Positions 7,912 to 16,628 of a stretch of 64,000 nucleotides of DNA are shown one piece after another. The notes beneath the pieces were generated by a model, which had not been told where the DNA came from, did no database searches, and was given only the letters and a program-made list of their open reading frames with translations. Every line of letters begins with the position of its first letter. Positions within the stretch are counted from its first letter, which is position 1. The stretch comes from Methanomicrobiales archaeon HGW-Methanomicrobiales-3. GTDB taxonomy: Archaea > Halobacteriota > Methanomicrobia > Methanomicrobiales > Methanospirillaceae. A program made the translations under genes and the position numbers. The stretch lies in NCBI GenBank assembly GCA_002839605.1, contig PGYK01000010.1, positions 1 to 64,000 on the forward strand, given 5' to 3'.

Positions 7912-8162
7912 CCACCCCCGACAGGAAGCCCCCGTGGCGGCCTCAATTTCTGTTTTTCATGAAAATTTTGTGGGAAATCACCTGTTTGAGGGTTCCCTAT
8001 GGAGACCATGCGGAGCACTATCACTTCCGCAGCCCGACCATTGCGCGACATTGGGGGCCTTGCCGCCCCCATAAGGAGCGCAAGGATGCGGGCGAGGACG
8101 GATATGGTCAAATATTTAAACGATTTTCATCATTCTGGTGCGAACCTTCCGGTTCATGTGCG
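7912..8162 (+). repeat. Interspersed intergenic element, copy A
   Basis: The roughly 1-kb space between tspO and the UPF0316 gene has no convincing gene. It holds a 250-base element that recurs, reverse-complemented, at 31692-31923. The core at about 8029-8070 (gcagcccgaccattgcgcga, then a GGGGGC...GCCCCC hairpin) is identical in both copies, followed by aggagcgcaaggatgcgggc and gaggacgg. It ends near a GGTGYGAACC...GTTCATG sequence. Identity continues without codon-like spacing, so the similar translations of the two copies do not mean a protein. Another GC-rich palindrome (gggggcttgccccc) lies near 7693-7706. Confidence 0.65.
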
Positions 8163-8469
8163 TTTCACCAGATCAAAAATGGGGCTCCATTCCAAATTGC
8201 GGTTGTTGACCCCGATCCTGAATAATTATGCTGATTGGAGCTGACGCACACTACTCCTCCTGCGATGACCGTTGCCGCCCCGGGGAAAGCTCCTGCGGGG
8301 GCTCATGCACTACGGCCGTATACGGGATTTGCCGAATAGAGATTTGAGTGAGATGCCCGAATGCCGGACCAATCCCCGCTTGAAGCCAGTTGCCGGGACG
8401 TTTTATCCGGCAGATGCCAAAACAGGAAGAAGAGAGATTGTCATGAGATTTCCAGGATCGGTTACCCAA

Positions 8470-9063
8470 TCATTTGCGGGAAAACCGGAGAGAGTCGAGC
8501 CAGGAGAAGACACCGTGGGAATACTGCCCGGGGATCACTCCTGCGGCAACGGACTTTACCTCCTCTACGGAATAGAAGGCTTTCGGGTTGAACTGCTTGA
8601 TGATCGCGATCACCCGGGAGAGGTCCTGTCTCCTGACAATGGTGAAGATAACCTTCACCGGGCCAACCTTTCCCGTGCCATCAACACTGGTTACGCCATA
8701 GTCCCGGGACCGCAGGCACGAAAGAAGCGGCGCGGGATCATCCGGTGTGATGATCCGCACGATGACAAGCCCGATCGAGATCTTCTCCTCAATGACCATG
8801 CCGATATACGTGCCCGCGGCAAACCCGGCCCCGTAGGCAAGGTATGAAGCGATGTTGGTGAGGTTGTTCATCACCTGCCCGATGGCAAGCAGCCAGATGA
8901 TCACCTCAAAAAAGCCGATAATGGGTGCAAGATACCGGATCCCCTTGGAGATGAAGATGACCCGTATCGTACCCAGCGTGACATCGCAGATCCGTGCAAG
9001 AAAGATCAGGATGGGAAGGACAATGTATGCAAAGATTTCCGGTGAACCGAAGGGTTCCAGCAT
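8470..9063 (-). CDS. UPF0316 (DUF2179/DUF5698) membrane protein
   Basis: The 197-residue protein has three N-terminal membrane segments within about residues 10-90, including the recognisable ARICDVTLGTIRVIFISKG and GFFEVIIWLLAIGQVM. A soluble C-terminal domain follows with VKVIFTIVRRQDLSRVIAII and FNPKAFYSVEEVKS. This is the architecture and length of UPF0316 proteins. The soluble part resembles the DUF2179 small-ligand-binding domain. Function is unknown. It stands alone on the minus strand; the overlapping plus-strand frame (8272-8847) is a shadow with no family features. Confidence 0.85.
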   Translation of the reverse strand: MLEPFGSPEIFAYIVLPILIFLARICDVTLGTIRVIFISKGIRYLAPIIGFFEVIIWLLAIGQVMNNLTNIASYLAYGAGFAAGTYIGMVIEEKISIGLVIVRIITPDDPAPLLSCLRSRDYGVTSVDGTGKVGPVKVIFTIVRRQDLSRVIAIIKQFNPKAFYSVEEVKSVAAGVIPGQYSHGVFSWLDSLRFSRK

Positions 9064-9205
9064 TACGGTCTAAGGTTCCTGATGGAGATGCTAATAGTTT
9101 TTGGTGAGAAGGGAGACGAAACGATTCAGCTCAGCATTCCCTGGTGCAGCAGGGTAATTCTCACAGTGTGGGGATCCTGACCCCATAAAAAGAGGAGGGG
9201 CGGGA

Positions 9206-10210
9206 TCAGCTATCGTCATCGGATGTGGCGTTCAGGATGGTAAACTTCTTATTCCAGGTACCGTATTGCGTACCCTCGATATTGAGGACCTGCACATCCC
9301 ATTCGCCAAACGCGATCTGCGGGTTCCGGTTCGCGTTGAGATCGAGATCACAGGTGATCCTCGCGCCGGAGGAGGATACCGGGGATGTGCAGGGGATCTC
9401 GGATGTGCCCCGGACCAGACTGACTTTCACCCCGTCATTGAAATTCTCACCACTGATCGAAAGGCCGCTGTGCCCGTTTATCTCAAGTTTGTTCGGGATG
9501 ACACTGGAGATGATCGGTGCGGGGTCGCCGACAATGAATATTGACGACCGTGAGGCAGTCTGGCCATCAGGGTTGGTGACAATTACATTATAGGAGCCGG
9601 TCTCCGCATTGCGAAGGTTGAAGGTGCAGTCAATCTTTGTGGCAGCGACACTGACCCCGGTTCCGATGATTGCCGCGCTTCCCGGCTGGAGCAGTTTGGG
9701 AACAGCACCGGTGACAAAATTCGTCCCGGCAATGGAGACAGAAACAACGGCATCGGTGGCCCCTGATGCCGGGGAGATGGCAGTCACCGATGGCGCACTT
9801 CCGCTCAGGATCGTGGGCACCGGTGTTGCAATAGTCGGTGTCACGACAGGGATGCTGAGCACTGAAACATGCGCGACAGTCACCGGATAGACCTTCTCGA
9901 CAACCGTGCGGGAAGCCCATTCGGTGCGGTCGTCAATGTAATGGCCCCAGGACCCGTCAGCATTTTTATGAATCCATTGGCGTTCGTATTCATCCCTTAC
10001 CGGATCGAATTTTCTGATAACATAGAGCTGTGCTTCCCCGCCGGACGAGGTTCTGGCAATGATGTCCCCGGCCGCGAACTGGGCTGACGGCAGGGTAGTC
10101 ACAACAGGGGTTGTGGCAGGTGTGGAGGAGTTATCCGAACAACCCGCAATAAAGACCCCGATGAGAAGAAAAAGGCAGATAAGAAACCCGGACCTGAACG
10201 TGTCGGTCAT
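9206..10210 (-). CDS. Secreted lipoprotein with IPT/TIG domains
   Basis: The 334-residue protein starts with a signal peptide ending in a lipobox, LIGVFIAGCSD, so the mature protein should be lipid-anchored outside the cell through that Cys. A Thr/Pro-rich linker follows. A segment around residues 45-110 (IRKFDPVRDEYERQW) is of unknown fold. Two Ig-like TIG domains come next, beginning VTAISPASGATDAVVSVSI and ISSVIPNKLEINGHSG. TIG domains are extracellular binding or adhesion modules. It is a single gene with no obvious partner, although an unrecognised membrane protein lies 80 bases upstream on the same strand. Confidence 0.8.
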   Translation of the reverse strand: MTDTFRSGFLICLFLLIGVFIAGCSDNSSTPATTPVVTTLPSAQFAAGDIIARTSSGGEAQLYVIRKFDPVRDEYERQWIHKNADGSWGHYIDDRTEWASRTVVEKVYPVTVAHVSVLSIPVVTPTIATPVPTILSGSAPSVTAISPASGATDAVVSVSIAGTNFVTGAVPKLLQPGSAAIIGTGVSVAATKIDCTFNLRNAETGSYNVIVTNPDGQTASRSSIFIVGDPAPIISSVIPNKLEINGHSGLSISGENFNDGVKVSLVRGTSEIPCTSPVSSSGARITCDLDLNANRNPQIAFGEWDVQVLNIEGTQYGTWNKKFTILNATSDDDS

Positions 10211-10290
10211 ACTAGTATCGTTAGCAGGTTCCCCCGTATAAGAGTTATTGTCGGACAGAGACGAAAACGGCGCCTTGTTTTTGTCAATAC

Positions 10291-11160
10291 TCAGGAACCC
10301 GGATCCTCATGTCCCGGATTGGGGATTGGTGAATCCGGAACCACGATCACCGTGGTATAGGTCCGTACAAAGTACCCGTGGATAGCAAGCAGGGCAAGAA
10401 CCGCAAGAAAGGCACAGAAGACAACGCCGGGCAACAGGCTCTCAGGAATGCCCGTCCCGGCCCGTGCAGGGAAGAGCAGTACCATGCCGGTCGCAAGAAC
10501 GATCGATGTGGCATACACGTCGCGGACAGCAAAGAAGAAGAGGGCGGCACCGATTCCGAGCAGGATGCCGGTTCCCAGGGGGTCGGCAAGGCCGGTGGCG
10601 GGCGTGTGAACCCTTATGGTGAGACCGAAGAGGATCGCGGTGATGACGATGCCGGTAGGGATCGATGCTATCGCGCCGCCGGAACGGACCAGCGCCTGAA
10701 GGTGGGTCCCGGCAAGCACCCAGCAGACCATCGCAGCAGCGATTCCCGTCGGAAGATACAACAGGAAGAGGTAAAAAAGGGCCGTACGCGAGGGATCTGC
10801 CGGAGTCATGAGGAGGGCAATGAGGCAGCATGCAGCCCCGGTGAGCGTGCAGGCCAGAACGGTCCTCCGCAGGGACCGGAAGCCTGCCTGGAACATATTC
10901 ACGGCACCGGAAAGAAACGACCTGCGAAGAATGAGGACCGGTATGATCATCCCGGTCAGGATACAGCCGATAACCGTGTAGAGCACCAGCGGCAGGGTTG
11001 CCGGCTCCAGAAACAATGCCCGGTTGCCTTCCAGTAAGAAGATCTCGGCAAGCCATGCACAGTACACGAGGAGCGGAATGGCAAGAAGCCGTATGACTGC
11101 CTGCTGCACGGCGGTTGGCGGGGCAAGGGCGACGGGGATAGAGGGGGTGTTTCCGGCCAT
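10291..11160 (-). CDS. Multi-pass membrane protein of unknown function
   Basis: The 289-residue protein is mostly hydrophobic, with about eight predicted membrane helices, among them AVIRLLAIPLLVYCAWLAEI, LYTVIGCILTGMIIPVLI and GVVFCAFLAVLALLAIHG. It ends in a short polar tail, PNPGHEDPGS. I see no transporter or enzyme motif and do not recognise the family. It has normal composition for this genome and sits between korB and the TIG lipoprotein, both on the same strand. The regular hydrophobic pattern supports a real gene. Confidence 0.65.
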   Translation of the reverse strand: MAGNTPSIPVALAPPTAVQQAVIRLLAIPLLVYCAWLAEIFLLEGNRALFLEPATLPLVLYTVIGCILTGMIIPVLILRRSFLSGAVNMFQAGFRSLRRTVLACTLTGAACCLIALLMTPADPSRTALFYLFLLYLPTGIAAAMVCWVLAGTHLQALVRSGGAIASIPTGIVITAILFGLTIRVHTPATGLADPLGTGILLGIGAALFFFAVRDVYATSIVLATGMVLLFPARAGTGIPESLLPGVVFCAFLAVLALLAIHGYFVRTYTTVIVVPDSPIPNPGHEDPGS

Positions 11161-11249
11161 GATACCTATTCTTTACCAGAAGATGCGCTGGCCCGTCACA
11201 TGTACGTTTTCCTTTGGAATGGGGCAAAAAAGGACGGGGACCGGAATCT

Positions 11250-12101
11250 TCACGTTCGCGTTGCAAGGAAGGTACGGATCCGCTCTTCGCGCTCTTCATC
11301 AGGAAGGGGAGTGACGGCCATCTTCTCATCAAAGGTAGGAAGTTTTCGCTCGTAAAAGACGCCAAGTACGATCTTTGCATCGCCGGAATAATCCCACTCC
11401 CGCATCTTCAGGCAGGCTTTTGAAAAATCTGACCGGTCATGATCCCCAAGATCATAGACCCGTTCGGAATAGTAACCGGCAGCCGGGAAGAAGGTGGCAC
11501 AGATCTGGAGCACGTCGATGAGCGCGAAGCCCCGGTGGGAAATACCGCCCCGGATCAGGCTTTCGAGCTGCGGCATCTTCTTTGAATACCCCCGGGCGAT
11601 GTAGGTTGCGCCGCTCGCCAGCACCAGTTCGAGCGGGTTGACGGGATACTCTGCCGTGCCAAGAGGGGTGGATTTGCCCTTGTAGCCAAGCGGGGATGTC
11701 GGGGTGTACTGCCCGGTGGTGAGCCCGTACACCCGGTTGTCATGGACGATGACCGTGATGTCGATATTCCGTTTTGCGGCAAAGAGGAGGTGATCGAGCC
11801 CCTCGGCGTAACAGTCGCCATCCCCGCAGCAGCAGATGACCGTAAGGTCCGGGTTGGCCAGTTTGAGGCCGGTTGCCACGGGGATCGTCCTGCCGTGGAG
11901 CGAGTAGAAACTGTTGATGTTGAGGTAATCGGCGATCTTTGCGTGGCAGCCGATACCGGATACCAGCACGACATTGTCAAGGGATTTGCCCTCCTTCTCC
12001 ATGCCGGCAAGGATCGTCTTAAGGGTATGCTGGATGGTAAAGTTCCCGCAGCCCGGGCACCACGTGTTCTGTGCGCCGGTGATGAGTTCCCTGCCGGTCA
12101 T
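11250..12101 (-). CDS. korB: 2-oxoacid:ferredoxin oxidoreductase, beta subunit
   Basis: The 283-residue subunit binds thiamine pyrophosphate. It has the N-terminal WCPGCGNFTIQHTLK and the TPP/Mg motif CCCGDGDCYAEGLDHLL, then VIVHDNRVYGLTTGQYTPTS. Its length and layout match beta subunits of the two-subunit Kor/For type, which oxidatively decarboxylate or synthesise 2-oxoacids with CoA and ferredoxin. 2-Oxoglutarate is the most likely substrate; 2-oxoisovalerate or others are possible. Its ATG overlaps the stop of korA (ATGA), indicating coupled translation of a complex. No ferredoxin-like delta subunit is present nearby. Confidence 0.9.
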   Translation of the reverse strand: MTGRELITGAQNTWCPGCGNFTIQHTLKTILAGMEKEGKSLDNVVLVSGIGCHAKIADYLNINSFYSLHGRTIPVATGLKLANPDLTVICCCGDGDCYAEGLDHLLFAAKRNIDITVIVHDNRVYGLTTGQYTPTSPLGYKGKSTPLGTAEYPVNPLELVLASGATYIARGYSKKMPQLESLIRGGISHRGFALIDVLQICATFFPAAGYYSERVYDLGDHDRSDFSKACLKMREWDYSGDAKIVLGVFYERKLPTFDEKMAVTPLPDEEREERIRTFLATRT

Positions 12102-13759
12102 TTTCTGAGCACCTCCCGGATCCGCACGGCAAGATCATCGGGCGTGAACGGCCTCCCGTCATACCGGAGAATACGGTCATGGACCACAATCCCGTTTCCT
12201 TTCACAAGGTCAGCCAGCTGGCCGGTTGCGTTCTCCTCAACCACGATGAGGCGGGTAACACCATCAAGCGCGTCCATGAGCTGCTCTTCTGGAAACGGGG
12301 AGAGGACAACAGGACGAACCACGCGAAGCCCGAGCCGGGTGCCGGCTTCTGAACAGGCACACCCGGGGGATCCCCAGCAGAGGATGGCGGTTGGGGCATC
12401 AGGGATGCCGGAGATCTCAACCTGGCTAAACCGCTCCAGTTCTTTTTTGAGCGCCTCCTCTTTCCGGATCCGTTTTTCTGTCATCCGGATGGTAACTGAC
12501 CCTTCCTCGGTTGTGATCCCGGATTCGTCATGAGCATAACTGTTCACCTTGACAATGGCACCCGGCGTTCCGGCAAATGCCGGCGGGGAGATCCCCGAAA
12601 GGGTATCGGCATACCGGAGGTACGGCGTAGTCTGTTCAATGGATTCTGTGCCAATGGACCGGGAGGCATCCGGAGAAGGCAGATCCACGCTGTAGGTTCC
12701 TTCCGAGAGGGTCTTGTCGGTCAGGATGAATGCCGGTACCTGGAATCGCCATGCCAGTTCCATTGCCCGGGCAGACCAGAGAACTGATTCCGAAGCATTG
12801 GCCGGGGCAACGATGAGCCGGGGAAACTCGCCCTGCCCGGCATGGAGGACAAACCGGAGATCTGCCTGCCCGGAATACGTGGGAAGACCGGTCGAAGGGC
12901 CGGTGCGCTGGGACATCAGGATCACCACCGGGAGTTCTGCCATTCCCGCAAGCGAGAGCCCTTCGGTCATCAGGCAGAAACCCCCGCCGGACGTGCCGAC
13001 CGCTGCCCGTTTCCCGGCAGCAGCAAAACCGAGCGCCATCAAGATCACGGCAATCTCGTTCTCCGGGTGAACAACCGTGATGCCAAACCGTTCGCTCTCG
13101 CCGGCAAGGAAATGGAGCAGGCTTGAAGAGGGGGTCATGGGGTAAGAGATGTACGCGTCAAGACCTCCCCGGACAAGCCCGATACCCACGGCTTCGTTGC
13201 CGGTCAGCAGGGGACGGGGCGGGTTGGCGCACGGGGGTACCGGTCGGACGGTTGCGAGCTGGTCATAGGCATGCCGCGCAACCCGCAGGTTCTGTTCCGC
13301 CCCTTTGGGGAGGTGAGCAGTAAAGACCTGTTCTACGATCTTCCATTCGATCCCCGCGGCCCTGGCAAATCCCCCGATGATCACAGAATTGCCCATGATC
13401 TCGGGGGCGTTTTCGAGGAGCAGGATCTCCTGAACCGGAACCTCCTGCCCTTCTGCCTTCACCAGGCCTTTTTTGAAGAGGAGGGCAGAATCCACATTCC
13501 GCTGGTCTTTGTGCAGCTCAACGGTTGCCTGGTCGAGTGCAAGGATAAAGTCAACTCCCTCATTATGGGTGCCCGGGCTTTCTGCCTGTCCAGAACCCCT
13601 GATGATGGCATAATTATGACCGCCCCGGATCAGCGAGGGGTAATCGAAATAGACGTACACGGAATACCCGATGTGGTTGAGCAGGTGGGCGACCATTGCG
13701 CCGGCACTGTTGATCCCGTCTCCCGCCTTTCCCCCCACAAGCACTGCAACATCGTTCAT
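12098..13759 (-). CDS. korA: 2-oxoacid:ferredoxin oxidoreductase, fused gamma-alpha subunit
   Basis: The 553-residue protein fuses the gamma domain (residues 1 to about 180, beginning VAVLVGGKAGDGINSAG) to the alpha domain. The alpha domain starts near 200 with GGLDAYISYPMTPSSSLLHF, the conserved YPMTPSS pyrimidine-domain motif. This fusion defines the two-subunit 2-oxoacid:ferredoxin oxidoreductases. In methanogens the enzyme makes 2-oxoglutarate for the incomplete reductive TCA branch or interconverts branched-chain 2-oxoacids. A methanogen may also have a separate four-subunit Kor, so the substrate is uncertain. korB overlaps by four bases. Confidence 0.9.
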   Translation of the reverse strand: MNDVAVLVGGKAGDGINSAGAMVAHLLNHIGYSVYVYFDYPSLIRGGHNYAIIRGSGQAESPGTHNEGVDFILALDQATVELHKDQRNVDSALLFKKGLVKAEGQEVPVQEILLLENAPEIMGNSVIIGGFARAAGIEWKIVEQVFTAHLPKGAEQNLRVARHAYDQLATVRPVPPCANPPRPLLTGNEAVGIGLVRGGLDAYISYPMTPSSSLLHFLAGESERFGITVVHPENEIAVILMALGFAAAGKRAAVGTSGGGFCLMTEGLSLAGMAELPVVILMSQRTGPSTGLPTYSGQADLRFVLHAGQGEFPRLIVAPANASESVLWSARAMELAWRFQVPAFILTDKTLSEGTYSVDLPSPDASRSIGTESIEQTTPYLRYADTLSGISPPAFAGTPGAIVKVNSYAHDESGITTEEGSVTIRMTEKRIRKEEALKKELERFSQVEISGIPDAPTAILCWGSPGCACSEAGTRLGLRVVRPVVLSPFPEEQLMDALDGVTRLIVVEENATGQLADLVKGNGIVVHDRILRYDGRPFTPDDLAVRIREVLRK

Positions 13760-14047
13760 TGGCTTACCTCATTGTTCTGTTACTATCGCGGGCAAGGAAA
13801 AAGGTTGGCACCGGCCGGCCCGGGAGATCTGCCGTACGGTAACCTGGGGTTTTTCCAGGCACTTTTGGAGTATACAACGACGGATATTTTCAGATCAGTA
13901 CCTTAAAATAATCACGAATCCTTCAACAGGATATACAGAGTAAAAGAATTCTTTGCACCGGATACTGCGGCTCCCTGACCGCATTCAGGGAAAAAACCGG
14001 AACAGGTGATTCCGGCAGAAGAGAACAAACAACAGGGAGGTGAAATG

Positions 14048-14941
14048 ATGCATACGAATGGCCTGATGACTGCCAAGAAGGCGTATTCCATCCATACCAC
14101 GAGCGGCATGGATATGGACGGCCTGATCAAGGCGATCCGGCATACCAACCTCGGGATCCGCTGGAGAGCAGCACTTGCCCTTGGGGATATTGGCGAGCCT
14201 GCGGTAAAACCCCTGATCCGGGCGCTCAGGGAGGACGACCAGGACGTGCGCTGGCTGGCCGGTCTCGCTCTTGGAAGGATCGGGAAGGCTGCCATCCCCC
14301 ATCTCATACGGGCATTGTCCGAGCAGGACCACGATGTGCGGTGGCATGCCACCCGGGTTCTTGCCGAGATCGGCGAGCCGTCCATCCAGCCGCTGGTAGC
14401 AGCGCTCAGGAGCGATGACAGCGATGTGCAGTGGCGATGTGCCTTTGCCCTCTCGCTGATCGGAGAGCCCGCTGTGGAACCGCTCCTCCTCGCCCTCAAG
14501 GATTCGCTCTGGTGGGTGAGGGTCCGGGCGATCTGGGCACTCGGGGAGATCCGGGATACCCGGGCCGTGGAACCGCTGATCCAGTCGGTGAACGACCAGG
14601 ACTGGTACGTGAGGTGGAGCGCTGCCGATGCCCTTGGCAAGATCGGCGACAAACGGGCGGCGGTGTGCCTTGGCAAGGCACTCAAGGAGTCGGACTCGTT
14701 TGTCCAGGTACCGTCCATCTGGGCGCTGGGCAAGATCGGGAGCGGGGTTCCGGTTGATACGCTCATCCAGTCACTGAAGCATTCCGACTGGTACGTGCGC
14801 TGGGGTGCTGCGGACGCCCTCGGGAACATCGGGGATACGAGAGCGCTCCTGCCGCTTGAGGAACTCAAAAAAGACAAGGACGAGTATGTCCGGCATGCCG
14901 CAATCGAGGCGATCGCCAAGATCAACGGCAAACACGGCTGA
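14048..14941 (+). CDS. HEAT-repeat protein (PBS-lyase-like repeats)
   Basis: The roughly 297-residue protein consists of about nine tandem repeats of 30-31 residues, with the pattern LIxALxxxDxxVRWxAAxALGxIGxxxAVxP; examples are DDQDVRWLAGLALGRIG and HSDWYVRWGAADALGNIG. Such alpha-solenoids act as protein-binding scaffolds or, in some cases, bilin-lyase-like proteins; there is no catalytic motif. The frame is open from 14006, but a strong GGGAGGTGA at 14035-14043 points to the tandem ATG at 14045/14048. The second ATG gives the better spacing. A T-rich terminator follows. The gene stands alone on the plus strand. Confidence 0.85.
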   Translation: MHTNGLMTAKKAYSIHTTSGMDMDGLIKAIRHTNLGIRWRAALALGDIGEPAVKPLIRALREDDQDVRWLAGLALGRIGKAAIPHLIRALSEQDHDVRWHATRVLAEIGEPSIQPLVAALRSDDSDVQWRCAFALSLIGEPAVEPLLLALKDSLWWVRVRAIWALGEIRDTRAVEPLIQSVNDQDWYVRWSAADALGKIGDKRAAVCLGKALKESDSFVQVPSIWALGKIGSGVPVDTLIQSLKHSDWYVRWGAADALGNIGDTRALLPLEELKKDKDEYVRHAAIEAIAKINGKHG

Positions 14942-14959
14942 TCCACAAGGAACGGCCGG

Positions 14960-14975
14960 TTTTTTTTATTTTTTT
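14960..14975 (+). terminator. Oligo-T terminator after the HEAT-repeat gene
   Basis: A run of 15 T interrupted by one A, 19 bases beyond the HEAT gene stop, matches the T-tract type of archaeal terminator. Confidence 0.6.
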
Positions 14976-15124
14976 GGTGATAGGGTGAAATCCACCACAA
15001 CTACTGGTTAATATTGATGCAATGCAGGTTTTTTATCTTCGTTCAGGAGGACCCAAAAAATGCATCCCCCCTCTTGCGCCAAGTTGTCCCCCGAGGGGGA
15101 CGGGGCGCTATTAGCGATGCCTCT

Positions 15125-15232
15125 GTATTACCTTTATCGGGGGCACTTGAAGGTACGGTAATACAACACTATCGCAACCGGGGGATGCCCGAGCGGCGGG
15201 GGCGGAGGCTTGCCGGAGCCCCCAAGAGCGAT
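15125..15232. repeat. Intergenic inverted repeat and degenerate copy of the interspersed element
   Basis: The 345 bases between the HEAT gene and the receiver gene contain no gene. TGTATTACC at 15125-15133 pairs perfectly with GGTAATACA at 15158-15166. The following sequence (cactatcgcaaccg, then ggcttgccggagcccccaag and agcg) resembles the core of the element at 7912-8162 but is degenerate. It is placed in that family with reserve. Confidence 0.4.
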
Positions 15233-15286
15233 AATGAAATTTGTAATTCAGGTTTATCGGACTTTGGTGGACCTTCCCGAATCACC

Positions 15287-15703
15287 TTATTTTTTTATGA
15301 GCTCTTCAAGAAGCACTTTCATATCATTGATCTTGTAGGGCTTTGCAAGGATTCCGGAAAAACCAAAGGAGGCATAATCCGTGACACAGGGATCGCCGGT
15401 AAACCCGCTGGACACGATCGCTTTCACGCCCGGGTCCAGCTCTTTTAACTTCACGATGGCGTCGCGGCCTCCCATCCCTTCCGGAACCGAGAGGTCAAGG
15501 ATCACCACATCGAACGGTTCCCCGGCATCTTTTTCTTTGGTATACAGGGCAATGGCTTCCGCGCCGTCCCGGGCAAACTGCACCTCATAGCCAAGGAACC
15601 GGAGCACCTCAAGCGTCACATCAAGGATGATCTGCTCGTCGTCCATTAAGAGGATCTTTCCTTTGCTGGTCACACCCGGATTCATTACAATACAGTAGTT
15701 CAT
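15287..15703 (-). CDS. Stand-alone response regulator receiver
   Basis: This protein of about 138 residues is one receiver domain with no output. KILLMDDEQ supplies the acidic pocket, VVILDLSVPEGMGG the phosphoacceptor Asp, IVSSGF the switch residue and ILAKPYK the conserved Lys. The sequence closely resembles receivers usually fused to the C-terminus of hybrid PAS kinases, so this may be a detached module. ATG at 15703 lies about 22 bases from a TATA-like box (15717-15729), suggesting a leaderless message; ATG at 15685 is the alternative. No kinase gene is adjacent, so its partner may be encoded elsewhere. Confidence 0.85.
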   Translation of the reverse strand: MNYCIVMNPGVTSKGKILLMDDEQIILDVTLEVLRFLGYEVQFARDGAEAIALYTKEKDAGEPFDVVILDLSVPEGMGGRDAIVKLKELDPGVKAIVSSGFTGDPCVTDYASFGFSGILAKPYKINDMKVLLEELIKK

Positions 15704-15811
15704 CCGGCATAGGCAATAATAGTATATCCTGCCACTGCCGGAGATTTCAGATGATCCGGGCACGTGTAAAAAAAGAATTTTGCCTCAACGAGGAATGCTG
15801 CGGGAAAAGTG

Positions 15812-16087
15812 TTATTTTTTGAGTGCCCGCAGCCGGGCTGCTTCCTCTGCATCCTCCACGCGAAGGAGGAACGTGCCATGGCATGGCTTGGTGTACGGGA
15901 AGATGATGAAGTCCCCCTCAAGCCCGACAGCTACCGGGGGCAGACCAATAACGGGGATATCCAGAATCTTGAACCCGGGCTGGACATCAAGGAACTCTTT
16001 GAAATGTGCCCTGATATACTCGCGGGATTCCTTAAACGAAGCGCCCTTGAGGACGATCTCGTAATTCATTGACTCTACACAGCCCAT
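15812..16087 (-). CDS. DUF1894 family methanogen protein
   Basis: The 91-residue protein (MNYEIVLKGASFKESREYIR near the start, GFKILDIPVIGLPPVAVGLE in the middle) matches my recollection of the small DUF1894 family found in methanogens next to DUF1890. Its function is not established. The start at 16087 is favoured by GAGGTGA just upstream, which lies inside the end of the DUF1890 gene; the two genes overlap by 13 bases and are probably translationally coupled. No metal-binding or catalytic motif stands out. Confidence 0.75.
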   Translation of the reverse strand: MGCVESMNYEIVLKGASFKESREYIRAHFKEFLDVQPGFKILDIPVIGLPPVAVGLEGDFIIFPYTKPCHGTFLLRVEDAEEAARLRALKK

Positions 16088-16548
16088 GGTTTCACCTCAT
16101 CAAGCGCTTTTTTCAGCGGCAGCGGGTTGTGCACGGCTTTTGCCGCGATGATGGTGCAGGAAAACTCGATCTTCTTCACCTGCTCCTCGAAATGTTCGCC
16201 ATAGACAATCCCATACAGCTTTGCCTTTGAAATGGCACCCATGGTTGCCGCATAACTGACCCCGGCATCGTTATGGATAAAGACAAAACAGGAGTCAAAA
16301 TCGCGTTTCCTGTCCGCGATCTGGGCAACAGCCCGGTCAAGATCCATGACCTCCCCGAGATAGTGCCGGTCCGGGTCAGCCACGACAAGGAGCGTGTTGG
16401 CGGCCTTGTTTCCGGCAACAACCGGGGTGATCCCCGCTTTTTTAAGCCGGTTGATGAGGTACAGGGCAATACTGGTCTGCACCGGTACCTGCGGGCACCC
16501 GAGCACGAGGAGTGCGGTTGCCGGATTCGCTGCTGGTTCGCCTTCCAT
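16075..16548 (-). CDS. DUF1890 family methanogen protein
   Basis: The 157-residue protein has a Rossmann-like pattern: ALLVLGCPQVPVQTSIALYL at the start, AGITPVVAGNKAANTLL, then FVFIHNDAGVSYAATMGAI and KLYGIVYGEHFEEQV. This fits the DUF1890 family, which is restricted to methanogens and often lies beside DUF1894. The biochemical role is unknown. A purine-rich sequence, GATGAGATGA, precedes the ATG. It overlaps the DUF1894 gene and lies 80 bases downstream of fdhD on the same strand, so formate metabolism is a possible but unproven link. Confidence 0.78.
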   Translation of the reverse strand: MEGEPAANPATALLVLGCPQVPVQTSIALYLINRLKKAGITPVVAGNKAANTLLVVADPDRHYLGEVMDLDRAVAQIADRKRDFDSCFVFIHNDAGVSYAATMGAISKAKLYGIVYGEHFEEQVKKIEFSCTIIAAKAVHNPLPLKKALDEVKPWAV

Positions 16549-16628
16549 GGTTCATCTCATCCCACACGGGGTTGGTACATTCCTCCTTAGCCGGGCTGAT
16601 GAAATAATCTTCCGCGTTCAAGACCGTT

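Noticed and set aside
7815-8225. 136-residue plus-strand frame that resembles the translation of 31303-31956 on the minus strand
   Set aside because: The similarity is a nucleotide repeat with identity at all codon positions; each frame also runs into unrelated sequence. Treated as an intergenic element.
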